From a bacterium (GTDB taxonomy: Bacteria > JAMCPX01), in assembly GCA_021789095.1 (NCBI GenBank), contig JAJYJX010000045.1, positions 1 through 14,621 of the forward strand: a DNA stretch of 14,621 nt. The letters run 5' to 3'. Shown here piece by piece: positions 13,488 to 14,621 of the stretch (the stretch's first letter is position 1; every line of letters begins with the position of its first letter). The notes beneath the pieces are model-generated. The model worked only from the letters and a program-made list of their open reading frames with translations, was not told where the DNA came from and ran no database searches. The position numbers and the translations under genes are program-made.

Positions 13488-14477
13488 ATGTCATTGCTTG
13501 ACATAAAAGGACAGCAAACGGCAGTTGAAATGATCGAGAAATTCATCACAAACGGCAATATAAACAGCTCTTTCCTTTTTTACGGAGGCAGGGGCATTGG
13601 CAAACACACGACCGCATTAAATATGACAAAGGCTTTAAACTGCACAGGCAGCAATGCCGAACCCTGGCTGTCGGATGACACATGCGAAAGCTGTAAAAAA
13701 ATAGAAAAGGGCATACATCCCGATGTCGTAGAGCTTGTTATACCCATACCCGATGATTCTTCACAAATGAACACAATCGTTCAAACTATTGAATGGCTCA
13801 ATTCTTCCCTGTTTGAAGGCAGGCAGAAGGTACTCATCATTGATGATGCTTCGGAACTAAACATACACGCCCAGAATGCAATGCTTAAAACACTCGAAGA
13901 ACCGCCCCCATGGGCAACAATACTATTTATAACATCTTCTCATTCAAGATTGCTCCCGACCGTACAATCAAGGCTGATCAGGATCGGATTTAACAGGCTG
14001 TCAGCAGGTACCATAAAACAAATATTGAAACCCATGACAAAACTTACGGAAGAAGAACTGGATCATATCAGCCTTCTATCCGACGGCGGTATAAGGTATC
14101 TGGCACTTGAAGATGTTGAAAATGATGTAAAAAATATAATCGGAGGGCTTGCCGTACTTAAAGATCCTGCTTCCGTTGTAAAATTGGCAGAGAAGTTCAA
14201 GACCCAGGCGATGAAAGAGCATTTCGACCGGGTTGTTGATATAATACTGTCTTTTATGATAGATGCTGTTATTATCAGCGATAATCCAGGCTTGATAAGG
14301 AATAATGGATTCCAAGGGGAGATACAGCTTTTTGCGAAAGAGTTTGATAAGCATGCCATAATAAATGCTGCATTATCCCTTGAAGAGGCAAGAGCAGCTT
14401 ATGAGCTCAATGTGAACCCACAAATGATTATGGAACACGTATTGTTCACACTTACGGGAGATACGAATGGCATCTAA
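13488..14477 (+). CDS. holB: DNA polymerase III delta-prime subunit
   Basis: 329 aa, the usual length. Clamp-loader AAA+ subunit that helps load the sliding clamp at the replication fork. It begins MSLLDIKGQQTAVEMI, has a P-loop-like GGRGIGKHTT (33-42), then Cys52, Cys66 and Cys69 of the zinc module, HPDV, LIIDDASELNIHAQNAMLKTLEEPP (typical delta-prime/gamma sensor region), and LLPTVQSRL. Deviations: His40 follows the P-loop lysine where Ser or Thr is normal; Asp63 stands where the fourth zinc cysteine is expected; and SRL replaces SRC. The ATG at 13488 is chosen because an in-frame ATG at 13419 would translate the repeat inside tmk. GGGGGAAAG is the likely ribosome-binding site. The next gene overlaps its end by 11 bp. 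Confidence 0.93.
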   Translation: MSLLDIKGQQTAVEMIEKFITNGNINSSFLFYGGRGIGKHTTALNMTKALNCTGSNAEPWLSDDTCESCKKIEKGIHPDVVELVIPIPDDSSQMNTIVQTIEWLNSSLFEGRQKVLIIDDASELNIHAQNAMLKTLEEPPPWATILFITSSHSRLLPTVQSRLIRIGFNRLSAGTIKQILKPMTKLTEEELDHISLLSDGGIRYLALEDVENDVKNIIGGLAVLKDPASVVKLAEKFKTQAMKEHFDRVVDIILSFMIDAVIISDNPGLIRNNGFQGEIQLFAKEFDKHAIINAALSLEEARAAYELNVNPQMIMEHVLFTLTGDTNGI

Positions 14478-14621
14478 AAGGATAACGAAGATTCAGCCGG
14501 AGTTTTCAAATGAACTCCAGACATACGATGCTTCTGATTTTAAGCTCATGAAGAGTCAGAAGGTCATCATTGAAACAAAAAACGGGATTTCTACGGGCAG
14601 AATCAGGACAGAACCTTCCCC
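14467..14621 (+). CDS. PSP1/RicT (YaaT)-like protein, N-terminal fragment
   Basis: Only 51 codons are inside the window. The ATG overlaps the end of holB by 11 bp and is preceded by GGGAG at good spacing. The visible part, after an N-terminal stretch MASKRITKIQPEF, reads DASDFKLMKSQKVIIETKNGISTGRI. This fits the start of the PSP1 domain, which typically has a Gly/Asp-x-Val-Val-Val-Glu-Thr-x-x-Gly-x-x-x-Gly pattern. RicT/YaaT-like genes commonly follow tmk and holB in several phyla, which supports the call. Function in Gram-negative bacteria is unclear; in Bacillus, YaaT is part of the Ric complex. The rest lies beyond the right edge. Confidence 0.65.
   Translation, partial: MASKRITKIQPEFSNELQTYDASDFKLMKSQKVIIETKNGISTGRIRTEPS

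Overview
The window looks like chromosomal DNA of a Gram-negative bacterium of moderate GC content. The envelope genes support this: two lipoproteins with lipobox cysteines, a small outer-membrane-barrel-like protein ending in an aromatic residue, an EnvC-like amidase activator and a periplasmic thiol oxidoreductase. Several families of short palindromic dispersed repeats are present. Their style, together with the housekeeping gene set, suggests a Desulfobacterota/Nitrospirota-like or related lineage, but the sequence alone does not fix the taxon. There are no rRNA or tRNA genes, transposases, phage genes or CRISPR arrays.

Left half (1-4790, all minus strand, read right to left): talC (fructose-6-phosphate aldolase-type transaldolase), a catalytically intact membrane-anchored M23 peptidase, rlmE (23S rRNA 2'-O-methyltransferase), glnB (PII signal protein), an EnvC-like protein with a degenerate LytM domain, and alr (alanine racemase, cut by the window edge). 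envC and alr overlap in an ATGA, so amidase control and D-alanine supply are probably translated together.

Middle (4802-9322, minus strand): four exported proteins, namely a 452-aa protein of unknown function, a signal-peptide START/SRPBCC-like protein, a GH1 glycosidase carried as a lipoprotein, and a beta-barrel-like protein. talC follows 11 bp after the last. A 313-bp divergent control region (9323-9635) holds a two-hairpin repeat, a leftward -10 with a dyad, and a rightward promoter with a CRP-like operator near -41.

Right half (9636-14621, plus strand): a cysteine-rich lipoprotein with a strong terminator, a DsbA-family oxidoreductase with its own promoter, a 295-bp spacer containing two palindromic repeat elements, then rpe-tmk-holB and the start of a PSP1/RicT-like gene. 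tmk-holB-ricT is a familiar replication/housekeeping cluster. The end of tmk and the leader of holB are formed by a dispersed palindromic repeat, and two tandem DnaA-box-like 9-mers precede rpe.

I did not find an obviously new defence or mobile system. The most interesting items are the covarying GAAA-loop hairpin repeats, the repeat-derived C-terminus of Tmk, the run of six consecutive exported proteins including a lipoprotein GH1 enzyme, and the DnaA-box-like pair upstream of the replication genes.
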